Source: Zeus faber (Eukaryota; Chordata; Actinopteri; Zeiformes; Zeidae). Taken from it: 64,000 bases of DNA. The position numbers and the translations under genes are program-made. The DNA lies in NCBI GenBank assembly GCA_960531495.1, contig OY482855.1:2170001-2234000 (forward strand), in the 5' to 3' direction. The notes under the pieces are model-generated. The model did no database searches. It saw only the letters and a program-made list of their open reading frames with translations, and was not told where the DNA came from. This document shows, one piece after another, positions 12,337 through 27,200 of the stretch (its first letter is position 1; each line of letters begins with the position of its first letter).

Positions 12337-15300
12337 ATAAAGATTGAAAGAAAGATTAAACGATTGAAAGATTGAAATAAAGATTGAAAGTTTGAAAGAA
12401 AGATTGAAAGAACGATTCAAAGAAAGAAAGATTGAAAGAAATATTGAAAGAAAGATTGAAAGATTGAAAGAAAGATTGAAAGAAAGAATGAAAGAAAGAT
12501 TGAAAGATTGAAATAAAGATTGAAAGAAAGATTGAAAGATTGAAAGATTGAAATAAAGAATGAAAGTTTGAAAGAAAGATTGAAAGAAAGATTTAAAAAA
12601 AGAAAGATTGAAAGTAAGAAAGATTGAAAGACATATTGAAAGAAAGATTGAAAGATTGAAAGAAAGATTGAAAGAAAGAATGAAAGAAATATTGAAAGAA
12701 AGATTGAAAGAAAGATTGAAAGACTGAAGGAAAGAATGAAAGAAAGATTGAAAGAAAGATTGAAAGAAAGAAAGATTGAAAGAATGAATGATTGAAAGAT
12801 TGAATGATTGAAAGATTGAAAGAAAGATTGAAAGAAAGATTGAAAGAAAGATTGAACGACTGAAAGATTGAAAGAAAGATTGAAAGTTTGAAAGAGAGAT
12901 TGAAAGACTGAAAGATAGATTGAAAGATTGAAGATTGAAAGATTGAAAGAAAGATTGAAAGAAAGATTGAACGACTGAAAGATTGAAAGAAAGATTGAAA
13001 GTTTGAAAGAAAGATTGAAAGACTGAAAGAAATAATGAAAGAAAGATTGAAAGAAAGAATGAAAGAAAGATTGAAAGAAAGATGGATAGATAGATTGAAA
13101 GAAAGAAAGATTGAAAGAAATAACAAAACAAAGATTGAAAGAAATAATGAAAGAAAGATTGAACGATTGGAAGAAATATTGAAAGATAGAAAAATTGAAA
13201 GTAAGAAAGATTGAAAGAAAGAATGAAAGAAAGATTGAAAGATTGAAAGAAAGAATGAAAGAAAGATTGAAAGATTGAAATATTGAAAGAAAGAATGAAA
13301 GAAAGACTGAAAGATTGAAAGAAAGATTGAAAGAAAGATTGAAAGATTGAAATATTTAAAGAAAGATTGAAAGAAAGAATGAAAGAACAATTGAAAGAAA
13401 GAATGAAAGACTGAAAGAAAAATTGAAAGATTGAAAGAAAGAATGAAAGAACGATTGAAAGATTGAAAGATTGAAAGATTGAAAGAAAGAATGAAAGAAA
13501 GATTGAAAGAAAGATGGAAAGAAAGATTGAAAGAAAGAAAGATTGAAAGAAATAATAAAAGAAAGATTGAACGATTGGAAGAAATATTGAAAGATAGAAA
13601 AATTGAAAGTAAGAAAGATTGAAAGAAAGAATGAAAGAAAGATTGAAAGATTGAAAGAAAGAATGAAAGAAAGATTGAAAGATTGAAATATTGAAAGAAA
13701 GATTGAAAGAAAGATTGAAAGATTGAAATATTTAAAGAAAGATTGAAAGAAAGAATGAAAGAACAATTGAAAGAAAGAATGAAAGAATGAAATAAAAATT
13801 GAAAGATTGAAAGAAAGAATGAAAGAACGATTGAAAGATTGAAAGATTGAAAGATTGAAAGAAAGAATGAAAGAAAGATTGAAAGAAAGATGGAAAGAAA
13901 GATTGAAAGAAAGAAAGATTGAAAGAAATAATAAAAGAAAGATTGAACGATTGGAAGAAATTTTGAAAGATAGAAAAATTGAAAGTAAGAAAGATTGAAA
14001 GAAAGAATGAAAGAAAGATTGAAAGATTGACAGAAAGAATGACAGAAAGATTGAAAGATTGAAATATTGAAAGAAAGAATGAAAAAAAGATTGAAAGACT
14101 GAAAGAAAGAATGGAAGAAAGATTGAAAGATTAAACAATTGAAAGAAAGTTTGCAAGAAAGATTGAAAAAAGAAAGATTGAAAGAAAGAATGAAAAAAAG
14201 ATTGATAGATAGATGGATAGAAAGATTGAAAGAAAGAAAGATTGAAAGAATAACAAAAGAAAGATTGAAAGATTGGAAGAAATATTGAAAGATAGAAAAA
14301 TTGAAAGTAAGAAAGATTGAAAGAAAAAATTAAAGAAAGATTGAAAGATTGAAAGAAAGAATGAAAGAAAGGTTGAAAGATTGAAATATTGAAAGAAAGA
14401 ATGAAAGAAAGATTGAAAGATTGAAAGAAAGATTGAAAGAAAGATTGAAAGATTGAAAGATTGAAATAAAGATTGAAAGTTTGAAAGAAAGATTGAAAGA
14501 AAGATTTAAAGAAAGAAAGATTGAAAGAAATATTGAAAGAAAGAATGAAAGAAAGATTGAAAGATTGAAAGATTGAAATAAAGAATGAAAGTTTGAAAGA
14601 AAGATTGAAAGAAAGATTTTAAGAAAGAAAGATTGAAAGATTGAAAAAATATTGAAAGAAAGATTGAAAGATTGAAAGAAAGATTGAAAGAAAGAATGAA
14701 AGAAAGATTGAAAGAAAGATTGAAAGAAAGATTGAAAGAAAGATTGAAAGACTGAAGGAAAGAATGAAAGAAAGATTGAAAGAAAGATTGAAAGAAAGAA
14801 AAATTGAAAGTAAGATTGAAAGATTGAATGATTGAAAGAAAGACTGAAAGATAGATTGAAAGATTGAAGATTGAAAGATTGAAAGAAAGATTGAAAGAAA
14901 GATTGAACGACTGAAAGATTGAAAGAAAGATTGAAAGTTTGAAACAAATTTTCAAAGACTGAAAGAAAGAATGAAAGAAAGATTGAAAGAAAGATTGAAA
15001 AAAGAAAGATTGAAAGAAAATTTGAAAGAAAGATTGAAAGAAGGAATGAAAGAAAGATTGAATGAAATATTGAAAGACAGAAAGATTGAAAGAAACAATG
15101 AAAGAAAGATTAAAGATTAAAAGAAAGAATGAAAGAAAGATTGAAAAATTGAAAGATTGAAAGAAAGATTGAAAAAAAGATTGAAAGACTGGAAGAAAGA
15201 ATGAAAGAAAGATTGAAAGATTCAACAAATGAAAGAATGATTGCAAGAAAGATTAAAAAAAGAAAGATTGAAAGAAAATTTGAAAGTATGATTGAAGAAG

Positions 15301-18300
15301 GAATGAAAGAAAGATTGAATGAAAAATTGAAAGACAGAAAGATTGAAAGAAAGAATGAAAGAAAGATTGAAAGATTCAACAATTGAAAGAAAGATTGCAA
15401 GTAAGATTTAAAAAAGAAAGATTGAAAGAAAGAATGAAAGAATGAAAGAAAGATTGAAAGATTGAAAGAAAGAAAGATTGAAAGATTGAATGATTGAAAG
15501 AAAGACTGAAAGAAAGGTTGAAAGATTCAAAAATTGAAAAAAATATTGCAAGAAAGATTGAAAAAAGAAGGATTGAAAGAAAGAATGAAAGAAATATTAA
15601 AGAAAGAAAGATTGAAAGAAATAACAAAAGAAAGATTGAAAGAAAGAATGAAAGAAAGATTGAAAGATAGATGGAAAGAAAGATTGAAAGAAATAAAGAT
15701 AGAAAAATTGAAAGTAAGAAAGAATGAAAGAAAGATTGAAAGATTGAAATATTGAAAGAAAGAATGTAAGAAAGATTGAAAGAAAGATTGAAAGTAATAA
15801 AGATTGAAAGAAAGAATAAAAGAAAAATTGAAAGATTGAAAGATTGAAAGATTGAAAGAAAGACTTAAAGAAAAAATTGAAAGACTGAAAGTAAGAATGA
15901 AAGAAAGATTGAAAGTTTGAAAGAAAGAATGAAATTATTAAAGAAAGATTGAAAGAAAGATTGAAAGTTTGAAAGAAAGAATGAAATTATTAAAGAAAGA
16001 TTGAAAGAAATATTGAAAGAAAGAATGAAAGAAAGATTGAAAGATTAAACAATTGAAAGAAAGATTGCAAGATAGATTGAAAAAAGAAAGATTGAAAGAA
16101 AGAATGAAAGAACGATTGAAAGAAAGATTGAAAGAAAGATTGAAAGAAAGATTGAAAGAAAGATAGAAGGAAAGATTGAAAGATTGAATGATTGAAAGAA
16201 AGACTGAAAGAAAGAATGACGGACAGAAAGATTGAAAGAAAGAATGAAAGAAAGATTGAAAAAAAGATTGAAAGACTGGAAGAAAGAATGAAAGAAAGAT
16301 TGAAAGTTTAAACAATTGAAAGAACGATTGCAAGAAAGATTGAAAAAAGAAAGATTGAAAGAAAGAATGAAAGACTGAAGGAAAGAATGAAAGAAAGATG
16401 GAAAGAAAGATTGAAAGAAACAATGAAAGAAAGATTGAAAGATTAAAAGAAAGAATGAAAGAAAGATTGAAAAATTGAAAGATTGTAAGAAAAACTAAAA
16501 GAAAGAAAGAACGATTGAAAGAAAGATTGAAAGAAAGAATGAAAGAAAGATTGAAAGATTAAAAGAGAGAATGAAAGAAAGACTGAAAAATTGAAAGATT
16601 GAAAGAAAGACTAAAAGAAAGAAAGAACGATTGAAAGAAAGAATGAAAGAAAGATTGAAAAAAAGATTGAAAGACTGAAGGAAAGAATGAAAGAAAGATT
16701 GAAAGATTAAACAATTGAAAGAAAGATTGCAAGAAAGATTGAAAAAAGAAAGATTGAAAGAAAGAATGAAAGAAAGATTGAAAGAAAGATGGAAAGAAAG
16801 ATTGAAAGGAAGAAAGATTGAAAGAAATAAAAGAAAGATTGAAAGAAATAATGAAAGAAAGATTGAACGATTGGAAGAAATATTGAAAGAGAAAAATTGA
16901 AAGTAAGAAAGATTGAAAGAAAGAATGAAAGAAAGATTGAAAGATTGAAAGAAAGAATGAAAGAAAGATTGAAAGATTGAAATATTTAAAGAAAGAATGA
17001 AAGAAAGATTGAAAGATTGAAAGAAAGATTGAAAGAAAGATTGAAAGATTGAAATATTTAAAGAAAGATTGAAAGATTGAAATATTTAAAGAAAGAATGA
17101 AAGAAAGATTGAAAGATTGAAAGAAAGATTGAAAGAAAGATTGAAAGATTGAAATATTTAAAGAAAGATTGAAAGATTGAAAGAAAGAATGAAAGAACGA
17201 TTGAAAGAAAGAATGAAAGAATGAAAGAAAAATTGACTGATTGAAAGAAATATTGAAAAAAGAAACATTGAAAGAAAGAATGAAAGAAAGATTGAAAGAA
17301 AGATGGAAAGAAAGATTGAAAGAAAGAAAGATTGAAAGAAATAATGAAAGAAAGATTGAACGATTGGAAGAAATATTGAAAGATAGAAAAATTGAAGGTT
17401 AGAAAGATTGAAAGAAAGAATGAAAGAAAGATTGAAAGATTGAAAGAAAGAATGAAAGAAAAATTGAAAGATTGAAAGATTGAAAGAAAGATTGAATGAT
17501 TGATTTAAAGAAAGATTGAAAGACTGAAAGAAAGATTGAAAGAAAGAAAGATTTATAGAAAGAATGAAAGAAAGATTGAAAAAAGAAAGATAGATTGAAA
17601 GAAAGATTGAAAGATTGAAAGAAAGAATGAAAGAAAGATTTAAAAAAAGTTTGAAAAAAAGAAAGATTGAAAGAAAGATTGAAAGAAAGATTGAAAGACT
17701 GAAGGAAAGAATGAAAGAAAGATGGAAAGAAAGATGGAAAGAAAGATTGAAAGAAAGAAAGATTGAAAGAAATATTGAAAGAAAGATTGAAAGATTGAAA
17801 GAAAGAATGAAAGAAAGATTGAAAGATTGAAAGAAAGAATGAAAGAAAGATTGAAAGAAAGATGGAAAGAAAGATTGAAAGAAAGAAAGATTGAAAGAAA
17901 TAATGAAAGAAAGATTGAACGATTGGAAGAAATTTTGAAAGATAGAAAAATTGAAAGTAGGAAAGATTGAAAGAAAGAATGAAAGAAAGATTGAAAGATT
18001 GAAAGAAAGAATGAAAGAAAGATTGAAAGATTGAAATATTGAAAGAAAGAATGAAAGAAAGATTGAAAGATTAAACAATTGAAAGAAAGTTTGCAAGAAA
18101 GTTTGAAAAAAGAAAGTTTGAAAGAAAGAATGAAAGAAAGATTGAAAGATAGATGGATAGAAAGATTGAAAGAAAGAAAGATTGAAAGAATAACAAAAGA
18201 AAGATTGAAAGATTGGAAGAAATATTGAAAGATAGAAAAATTGAAAGTAAGAAAGATTGAAAGATAGAATTAAAGAAAGATTGAAAGATTGAAAAAAAGA

Positions 18301-21300
18301 ATGAAAGAAAGATTGAAATATTGAAAGAAAGAATGAAAGAAAGATTGAAAGATTGAAATAAAGATTGAAAGAAAGATTGAACGATTGAAAGATTGAAATA
18401 AAGATTGAAAGTTTGAAAGAAAGATTGAAAGAACGATTCAAAGAAAGAAAGATTGAAAGAAATATTGAAAGAAAGATTGAAAGATTGAAAGAAAGATTGA
18501 AAGAAAGAATGAAAGAAAGATTGAAAGATTGAAATAAAGATTGAAAGAAAGATTGAAAGATTGAAAGATTGAAATAAAGAATGAAAGTTTGAAAGAAAGA
18601 TTGAAAGAAAGATTTAAAAAAAGAAAGATTGAAAGTAAGAAAGATTGAAAGACATATTGAAAGAAAGATTGAAAGATTGAAAGAAAGATTGAAAGAAAGA
18701 ATGAAAGAAATATTGAAAGAAAGATTGAAAGAAAGATTGAAAGACTGAAGGAAAGAATGAAAGAAAGATTGAAAGAAAGATTGAAAGAAAGAAAGATTGA
18801 AAGAATGAATGATTGAAAGATTGAATGATTGAAAGATTGAAAGAAAGATTGAAAGAAAGATTGAAAGAAAGATTGAACGACTGAAAGATTGAAAGAAAGA
18901 TTGAAAGTTTGAAAGAGAGATTGAAAGACTGAAAGATAGATTGAAAGATTGAAGATTGAAAGATTGAAAGAAAGATTGAAAGAAAGATTGAACGACTGAA
19001 AGATTGAAAGAAAGATTGAAAGTTTGAAAGAAAGATTGAAAGACTGAAAGAAATAATGAAAGAAAGATTGAAAGAAAGAATGAAAGAAAGATTGAAAGAA
19101 AGATGGATAGATAGATTGAAAGAAAGAAAGATTGAAAGAAATAACAAAACAAAGATTGAAAGAAATAATGAAAGAAAGATTGAACGATTGGAAGAAATAT
19201 TGAAAGATAGAAAAATTGAAAGTAAGAAAGATTGAAAGAAAGAATGAAAGAAAGATTGAAAGATTGAAAGAAAGAATGAAAGAAAGATTGAAAGATTGAA
19301 ATATTGAAAGAAAGAATGAAAGAAAGACTGAAAGATTGAAAGAAAGATTGAAAGAAAGATTGAAAGATTGAAATATTTAAAGAAAGATTGAAAGAAAGAA
19401 TGAAAGAACAATTGAAAGAAAGAATGAAAGACTGAAAGAAAAATTGAAAGATTGAAAGAAAGAATGAAAGAACGATTGAAAGATTGAAAGATTGAAAGAT
19501 TGAAAGAAAGAATGAAAGAAAGATTGAAAGAAAGATGGAAAGAAAGATTGAAAGAAAGAAAGATTGAAAGAAATAATAAAAGAAAGATTGAACGATTGGA
19601 AGAAATATTGAAAGATAGAAAAATTGAAAGTAAGAAAGATTGAAAGAAAGAATGAAAGAAAGATTGAAAGATTGAAAGAAAGAATGAAAGAAAGATTGAA
19701 AGATTGAAATATTGAAAGAAAGATTGAAAGAAAGATTGAAAGATTGAAATATTTAAAGAAAGATTGAAAGAAAGAATGAAAGAACAATTGAAAGAAAGAA
19801 TGAAAGAATGAAATAAAAATTGAAAGATTGAAAGAAAGAATGAAAGAACGATTGAAAGATTGAAAGATTGAAAGATTGAAAGAAAGAATGAAAGAAAGAT
19901 TGAAAGAAAGATGGAAAGAAAGATTGAAAGAAAGAAAGATTGAAAGAAATAATAAAAGAAAGATTGAACGATTGGAAGAAATTTTGAAAGATAGAAAAAT
20001 TGAAAGTAAGAAAGATTGAAAGAAAGAATGAAAGAAAGATTGAAAGATTGACAGAGAGAATGACAGAAAGATTGAAAGATTGAAATATTGAAAGAAAGAA
20101 TGAAAAAAAGATTGAAAGACTGAAAGAAAGAATGGAAGAAAGATTGAAAGATTAAACAATTGAAAGAAAGTTTGCAAGAAAGATTGAAAAAAGAAAGATT
20201 GAAAGAAAGAATGAAAAAAAGATTGATAGATAGATGGATAGAAAGATTGAAAGAAAGAAAGATTGAAAGAATAACAAAAGAAAGATTGAAAGATTGGAAG
20301 AAATATTGAAAGATAGAAAAATTGAAAGTAAGAAAGATTGAAAGAAAAAATTAAAGAAAGATTGAAAGATTGAAAGAAAGAATGAAAGAAAGGTTGAAAG
20401 ATTGAAATATTGAAAGAAAGAATGAAAGAAAGATTGAAAGATTGAAAGAAAGATTGAAAGAAAGATTGAAAGATTGAAAGATTGAAATAAAGATTGAAAG
20501 TTTGAAAGAAAGATTGAAAGAAAGATTTAAAGAAAGAAAGATTGAAAGAAATATTGAAAGAAAGATTGAAAGATTGAAAGAAAGATTGAAAGAAAGAATG
20601 AAAGAAAGATTGAAAGATTGAAAGATTGAAATAAAGAATGAAAGTTTGAAAGAAAGATTGAAAGAAAGATTTTAAGAAAGAAAGATTGAAAGATTGAAAG
20701 AAATATTGAAAGAAAGATTGAAAGATTGAAAGAAAGATTGAAAGAAAGAATGAAAGAAAGATTGAAAGAAAGATTGAAAGAAAGATTGAAAGAAAGATTG
20801 AAAGACTGAAGGAAAGAATGAAAGAAAGATTGAAAGAAAGATTGAAAGAAAGAAAAATTGAAAGTAAGATTGAAAGATTGAATGATTGAAAGAAAGACTG
20901 AAAGATAGATTGAAAGATTGAAGATTGAAAGATTGAAAGAAAGATTGAAAGAAAGATTGAACGACTGAAAGATTGAAAGAAAGATTGAAAGTTTGAAACA
21001 AATTTTCAAAGACTGAAAGAAAGAATGAAAGAAAGATTGAAAGAAAGATTGAAAAAAGAAAGATTGAAAGAAAATTTGAAAGAAAGATTGAAAGAAGGAA
21101 TGAAAGAAAGATTGAATGAAATATTGAAAGACAGAAAGATTGAAAGAAACAATGAAAGAAAGATTAAAGATTAAAAGAAAGAATGAAAGAAAGATTGAAA
21201 AATTGAAAGATTGAAAGAAAGATTGAAAAAAAGATTGAAAGACTGGAAGAAAGAATGAAAGAAAGATTGAAAGATTCAACAAATGAAAGAATGATTGCAA

Positions 21301-23550
21301 GAAAGATTAAAAAAAGAAAGATTGAAAGAAAATTTGAAAGTATGATTGAAGAAGGAATGAAAGAAAGATTGAATGAAAAATTGAAAGACAGAAAGATTGA
21401 AAGAAAGAATGAAAGAAAGATTGAAAGATTCAACAATTGAAAGAAAGATTGCAAGTAAGATTTAAAAAAGAAAGATTGAAAGAAAGAATGAAAGAATGAA
21501 AGAAAGATTGAAAGATTGAAAGAAAGAAAGATTGAAAGATTGAATGATTGAAAGAAAGACTGAAAGAAAGGTTGAAAGATTCAAAAATTGAAAAAAATAT
21601 TGCAAGAAAGATTGAAAAAAGAAGGATTGAAAGAAAGAATGAAAGAAATATTAAAGAAAGAAAGATTGAAAGAAATAACAAAAGAAAGATTGAAAGAAAG
21701 AATGAAAGAAAGATTGAAAGATAGATGGAAAGAAAGATTGAAAGAAATAAAGATAGAAAAATTGAAAGTAAGAAAGAATGAAAGAAAGATTGAAAGATTG
21801 AAATATTGAAAGAAAGAATGTAAGAAAGATTGAAAGAAAGATTGAAAGTAATAAAGATTGAAAGAAAGAATAAAAGAAAAATTGAAAGATTGAAAGATTG
21901 AAAGATTGAAAGAAAGACTTAAAGAAAAAATTGAAAGACTGAAAGTAAGAATGAAAGAAAGATTGAAAGTTTGAAAGAAAGAATGAAATTATTAAAGAAA
22001 GATTGAAAGAAAGATTGAAAGTTTGAAAGAAAGAATGAAATTATTAAAGAAAGATTGAAAGAAATATTGAAAGAAAGAATGAAAGAAAGATTGAAAGATT
22101 AAACAATTGAAAGAAAGATTGCAAGATAGATTGAAAAAAGAAAGATTGAAAGAAAGAATGAAAGAACGATTGAAAGAAAGATTGAAAGAAAGATTGAAAG
22201 AAAGATTGAAAGAAAGATAGAAGGAAAGATTGAAAGATTGAATGATTGAAAGAAAGACTGAAAGAAAGAATGACGGACAGAAAGATTGAAAGAAAGAATG
22301 AAAGAAAGATTGAAAAAAAGATTGAAAGACTGGAAGAAAGAATGAAAGAAAGATTGAAAGTTTAAACAATTGAAAGAACGATTGCAAGAAAGATTGAAAA
22401 AAGAAAGATTGAAAGAAAGAATGAAAGACTGAAGGAAAGAATGAAAGAAAGATGGAAAGAAAGATTGAAAGAAACAATGAAAGAAAGATTGAAAGATTAA
22501 AAGAAAGAATGAAAGAAAGATTGAAAAATTGAAAGATTGTAAGAAAAACTAAAAGAAAGAAAGAACGATTGAAAGAAAGATTGAAAGAAAGAATGAAAGA
22601 AAGATTGAAAGATTAAAAGAGAGAATGAAAGAAAGATTGAAAAATTGAAAGATTGAAAGAAAGACTAAAAGAAAGAAAGAACGATTGAAAGAAAGAATGA
22701 AAGAAAGATTGAAAAAAAGATTGAAAGACTGAAGGAAAGAATGAAAGAAAGATTGAAAGATTAAACAATTGAAAGAAAGATTGCAAGAAAGATTGAAAAA
22801 AGAAAGATTGAAAGAAAGAATGAAAGAAAGATTGAAAGAAAGATGGAAAGAAAGATTGAAAGGAAGAAAGATTGAAAGAAATAAAAGAAAGATTGAAAGA
22901 AATAATGAAAGAAAGATTGAACGATTGGAAGAAATATTGAAAGAGAAAAATTGAAAGTAAGAAAGATTGAAAGAAAGAATGAAAGAAAGATTGAAAGATT
23001 GAAAGAAAGAATGAAAGAAAGATTGAAAGATTGAAATATTTAAAGAAAGAATGAAAGAAAGATTGAAAGATTGAAAGAAAGATTGAAAGAAAGATTGAAA
23101 GATTGAAATATTTAAAGAAAGATTGAAAGATTGAAATATTTAAAGAAAGAATGAAAGAAAGATTGAAAGATTGAAAGAAAGATTGAAAGAAAGATTGAAA
23201 GATTGAAATATTTAAAGAAAGATTGAAAGATTGAAAGAAAGAATGAAAGAACGATTGAAAGAAAGAATGAAAGAATGAAAGAAAAATTGACTGATTGAAA
23301 GAAATATTGAAAAAAGAAACATTGAAAGAAAGAATGAAAGAAAGATTGAAAGAAAGATGGAAAGAAAGATTGAAAGAAAGAAAGATTGAAAGAAATAATG
23401 AAAGAAAGATTGAACGATTGGAAGAAATATTGAAAGATAGAAAAATTGAAGGTAAGAAAGATTGAAAGAAAGAATGAAAGAAAGATTGAAAGATTGAAAG
23501 AAAGAATGAAAGAAAAATTGAAAGATTGAAAGATTGAAAGAAAGATTGAA
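11480..23550. repeat. About 6.05-kb higher-order repeat, two full copies
   Basis: Copy A (about 11,480-17,500) and copy B (about 17,500-23,550) carry the same variants in the same order. The offset is 6,021 bases in the first half and 6,054 after an insertion of about 33 bases near 20,550. Matching low-complexity frames include 12,593-13,390 with 18,614-19,411 and 15,938-16,423 with 21,992-22,477. A partial third copy begins near 23,550 and fades by about 24,050. The left end of copy A overlaps the second copy of the 1,645-bp duplication, so the two amplification events are nested. Confidence 0.88.
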
Positions 23551-24243
23551 AGATTGATTTAAAGAAAGATTGAAAGACTGAAAGAAAGATTGAAAGAAAG
23601 AAAGATTTATAGAAAGAATGAAAGAAAGATTGAAAAAAGAAAGATAGATTGAAAGAAAGATTGAAAGATTGAAAGAAAGAATGAAAGAAAGATTTAAAAA
23701 AAGTTTGAAAAAAAGAAAGATTGAAAGAAAGATTGAAAGAAAGATTGAAAGACTGAAGGAAAGAATGAAAGAAAGATGGAAAGAAAGATGGAAAGAAAGA
23801 TTGAAAGAAGGAAAGATTGAAAGAAATATTGAAAGAAAGATTGAAAGATTGAAAAAAAGAATGAAAGAATGATTGAAAGATTGAAAGATTGAAAGATTGA
23901 AAGAAAGAATGAAAGAAAGATTGAAAGAAAGATGGAAAGAAAGATTGAAAGAAAGAAAGATTGAAAGAAATAATGAAAGAAAGATTGAACGATTGGAAGA
24001 AATTTTGAAAGATAGAAAAATTGAAAGTAAGAAACATTGAAAGAAAGAATGAAAGAAAGATTGAAACATTAAAAATTGAAAGAAAGTTTGCAAGAAAGAT
24101 TGAAAAAAGAAAGATTGAAAGAAAGAATGAAAGAAAGATTGAAAGATAGATGGATTGAAAGATTGAAAGAAAGAAAGATTGAAAGAATAACAAAAGAAAG
24201 ATTGAAAGATTGGAATAAATATTGAAAGATAGAAAAATTGAAA

Positions 24244-27200
24244 GTAAGAAAGATTGAAAGAAAGAATTAAAGAAATATTGAAAGATTGAAAGAAAGAATA
24301 AAAGAACGATTTAAAGAAAGAATGAAAGAATGAAAGAAAGATTGAAAGATTGAAAGAATATTGAAAGAAAGAGAGAATGAAAGAAAGAAAGATTGAAAGA
24401 AAGATTGAAAGACTGAAAGAAACAATGAATAAAAGAATTAAAGAAAGATTGAAAGATTGAAAGATTGAAAGAAAGATTGAAAAAAGAATGATTGAAAGAA
24501 AGATTTAAAGAATGAAAGATTTAAAGAAAGATTGAAAGACTAAAAGTAGGAGTGAAAAAAAAGAATGAAAGAAAGATTGAAAGATTGAAAGATTGAAAGA
24601 AAGAATGAAAGATTGAAAGAAAGAATGAAAGAACGATTGAAAGAAAGAATGAAAGAATGAAAGAAAGATTGAAAGATTGAAAGAATATTGAAAGAAAGAG
24701 AGAATGAAAGTAAGAAAGATTGAAAGAAAGATTGAAAGTAAAAAAGATTGAAAGAAAGAATGAAAGAAAAATTGAAAGATTGAAAGATTGAAAGAAAGAT
24801 TTAAAGAAAGATTTAAAGAAAGATTGAAAGACTGAAAGAAAGAATGAATAAAAGAATTAAAGAAAGATTGAAAGATCGAAAGATTGAAAAAAGAATGATT
24901 AAAAGAAAGAAAGATTTAAAGAATGAAAGATTTAAAGAAAGATTGAAAGACTAAAAGTAAGAATGAAAAAAAAGAATGAAAGAAAGATTGAAAGATTGAA
25001 AGATTGAAAGAAAGAATGAAAGATTGAAAGAAAGAATGAAAGAACGATTGAAAGAAAGAATGAAAGAAAGATTGAAAGATTGAAAGAAATATTGAAAGAA
25101 AGAGAGAATGAAAGTAAGAAAGATGGAAAGAAAAATTGAAAGATTGAAAGATTGAAAGAAAGAATTAAAGAAAGATTGAATGATTGAAAGATTGAAAGAA
25201 AAATTGAAAGAAAGATTGAAGAAAGAAAGATTTAAAGAAAAAAAGATTTAAAGAAAGATTGAAAGACTAAAAGTAAGAATGAAAAAAAAGATTGAAAGAA
25301 AGATTGAAAAAAGAAAGAAAGATTGAAAGAAAGATTGAAAGAAAGATTGAAAGAAAGAATGAAATTTTGAAAGAAAGATTGAAAGAAAGATTGAAAGAAA
25401 GATTGAAAGACTGAAAGAAAAAATGAAAGAAAGATTAAAAGAGAGATTGAAAGATTGAAAGATTGAAAGAAAGAATGAAAGATTGAAAGAAAGAATGAAA
25501 GAATGAATGAAAGATTGAAAGATTGAAAGAAATATTGAAAAAAAGAAAGATTGAAAGTAAGAAAAATTGAAAGAATGAATGAAAGAAACAAAAAAAGACT
25601 GATAAAAAGAAAGAATGTTTGAGGGATCAAATTATTTAAAGAAAGAAAGATTGAAAGAAAGATTTTAAGACTGAAATAAAGAATGAAAGAAAGATTGAAA
25701 GAAAGGTTGAAAGATAGAATGAAAGAAAGATTGAAATATTGAAAATTTGAAAGAAAGATTGAAAGAAAGATTTAAAGAAAGATTGAAAGACTAAAAAAAA
25801 GAATGAAAGAAAGATTGAAAGGTTGAAAGAAAGAATGAAAGAATGAAAGAAAGATTGAAAGATTGAAAGAAAGATTGAAAGAAAGAATGAAAGTATGAAA
25901 GAAAGATTGAAAGATTGAAGGAAAGATTGAAAGAACGATTGAAAGAAAGAATGAAAGAACGAAAGAAAGATTGAAAGAAAGATTGAAAGTAATAAAGATT
26001 GAAAGAAGGAATGAAGGAAAAATTGAAAGTTTGAAAGACTGAAAGAATGAATGAAAGAAAGATTGAAAGATTGAAAGAAAGAAGGATTGAGAGAAAGAAT
26101 GAAAGAATGAAAGAAAGATTGAAAGATTGAAAGAAATACTGAAAGAAAGAAAGAAAGATTGAAAGTAAGAACGATTGAAAGAAAGCTTGAAAGAAAGATT
26201 GAAAGAAGGAATGAAAGAAAGATTGAAAGATTGAAAGATTGAAATAAAGAATGAAAGATTGAAAGAAAGAATGAAAGAACGATTGAAAGAAAGAATGAAA
26301 GAATGAAAGAAAGATTGAAAGACTGAAAGAATATTGAAAGAAAGAGAGAATGAAAGTAATAAAGATGAAAAGAAAAATTGAAAGATTGAAAGATTGAAAG
26401 AAAGAATTAAAGAAAGATTGAATGATTGAAAGATTGAAAGAAAGATTGAAAGAAAGATTGAAGAAAGAAAGATTTAAAGAAAGATTGAAAGACTAAAAGT
26501 AAGAATGAAAAAAAAAATGAAAGAAAGACTGAAAAAAACAAAGAAAGATTGAAAGAAATAAAGATTTAAAGAAAAAAAGATTTAAAGAAAGATTGAAAGA
26601 CTAAAAGTAAGAATGAAAAAAAAGATTGAAAGAAAGATTGAAAAAAGAAAGAAAAATTGAAAGAAAGATTGAAAGAAAGATTGAAAGAAAGATTGAAAGA
26701 AAGAATGAAAGTTTGAAAGAAAGATTGAAAGAAAGATTGAAAGAAAGATTGAAAGACTGAAAGAAAAAATGAAAGAAAGATTAAAAGAGAGATTGAAAGA
26801 TTGAAAGATTGAAAGAAAGAATGAAAGATTGAAAGAAAGAATGAAAGAATGAATGAAAGATTAAAAGATTGAAAGAAATATTGAAAAAAAGAAAGATTGA
26901 AAGTAAGAAAAATTGAAAGAATGAATGAAAGAAACAAAAAAAGACTGATAAAAAGAAAGAATGTTTGAGAGATCAAAATATTTAAAGAAAGAAAGATTGA
27001 AAGAAAGATTTTAAGACTGAAATAAAGAATGAAAGAAAGATTGAAAGAAAGGTTGAAAGATAGAATGAAAGAAAGATTGAAATATTGAAATTTTGAAAGA
27101 AAGATTGAAAGAAAGATTTAAAGAAAGATTGAAAGACTAAAAAAAAGAATGAAAGAAAGATTGAAAGGTTGAAAGAAAGAATGAAAGAATGGAAGAAAGA

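Noticed and set aside
7717..23872. Plus-strand Lys/Glu/Arg-rich frames that look like charged single helices
   Set aside because: They are the two open readings of GAAAGAAAGATT on the + strand. They end as soon as a 4- or 8-base module shifts the phase.
11440..24193. Minus-strand frames of 200-660 codons rich in Ser, Phe, Leu, Ile, Asn and Gln
   Set aside because: They are translations of the 12-bp satellite unit in its three stop-free frames, with no domain, no codon variety and no start context.
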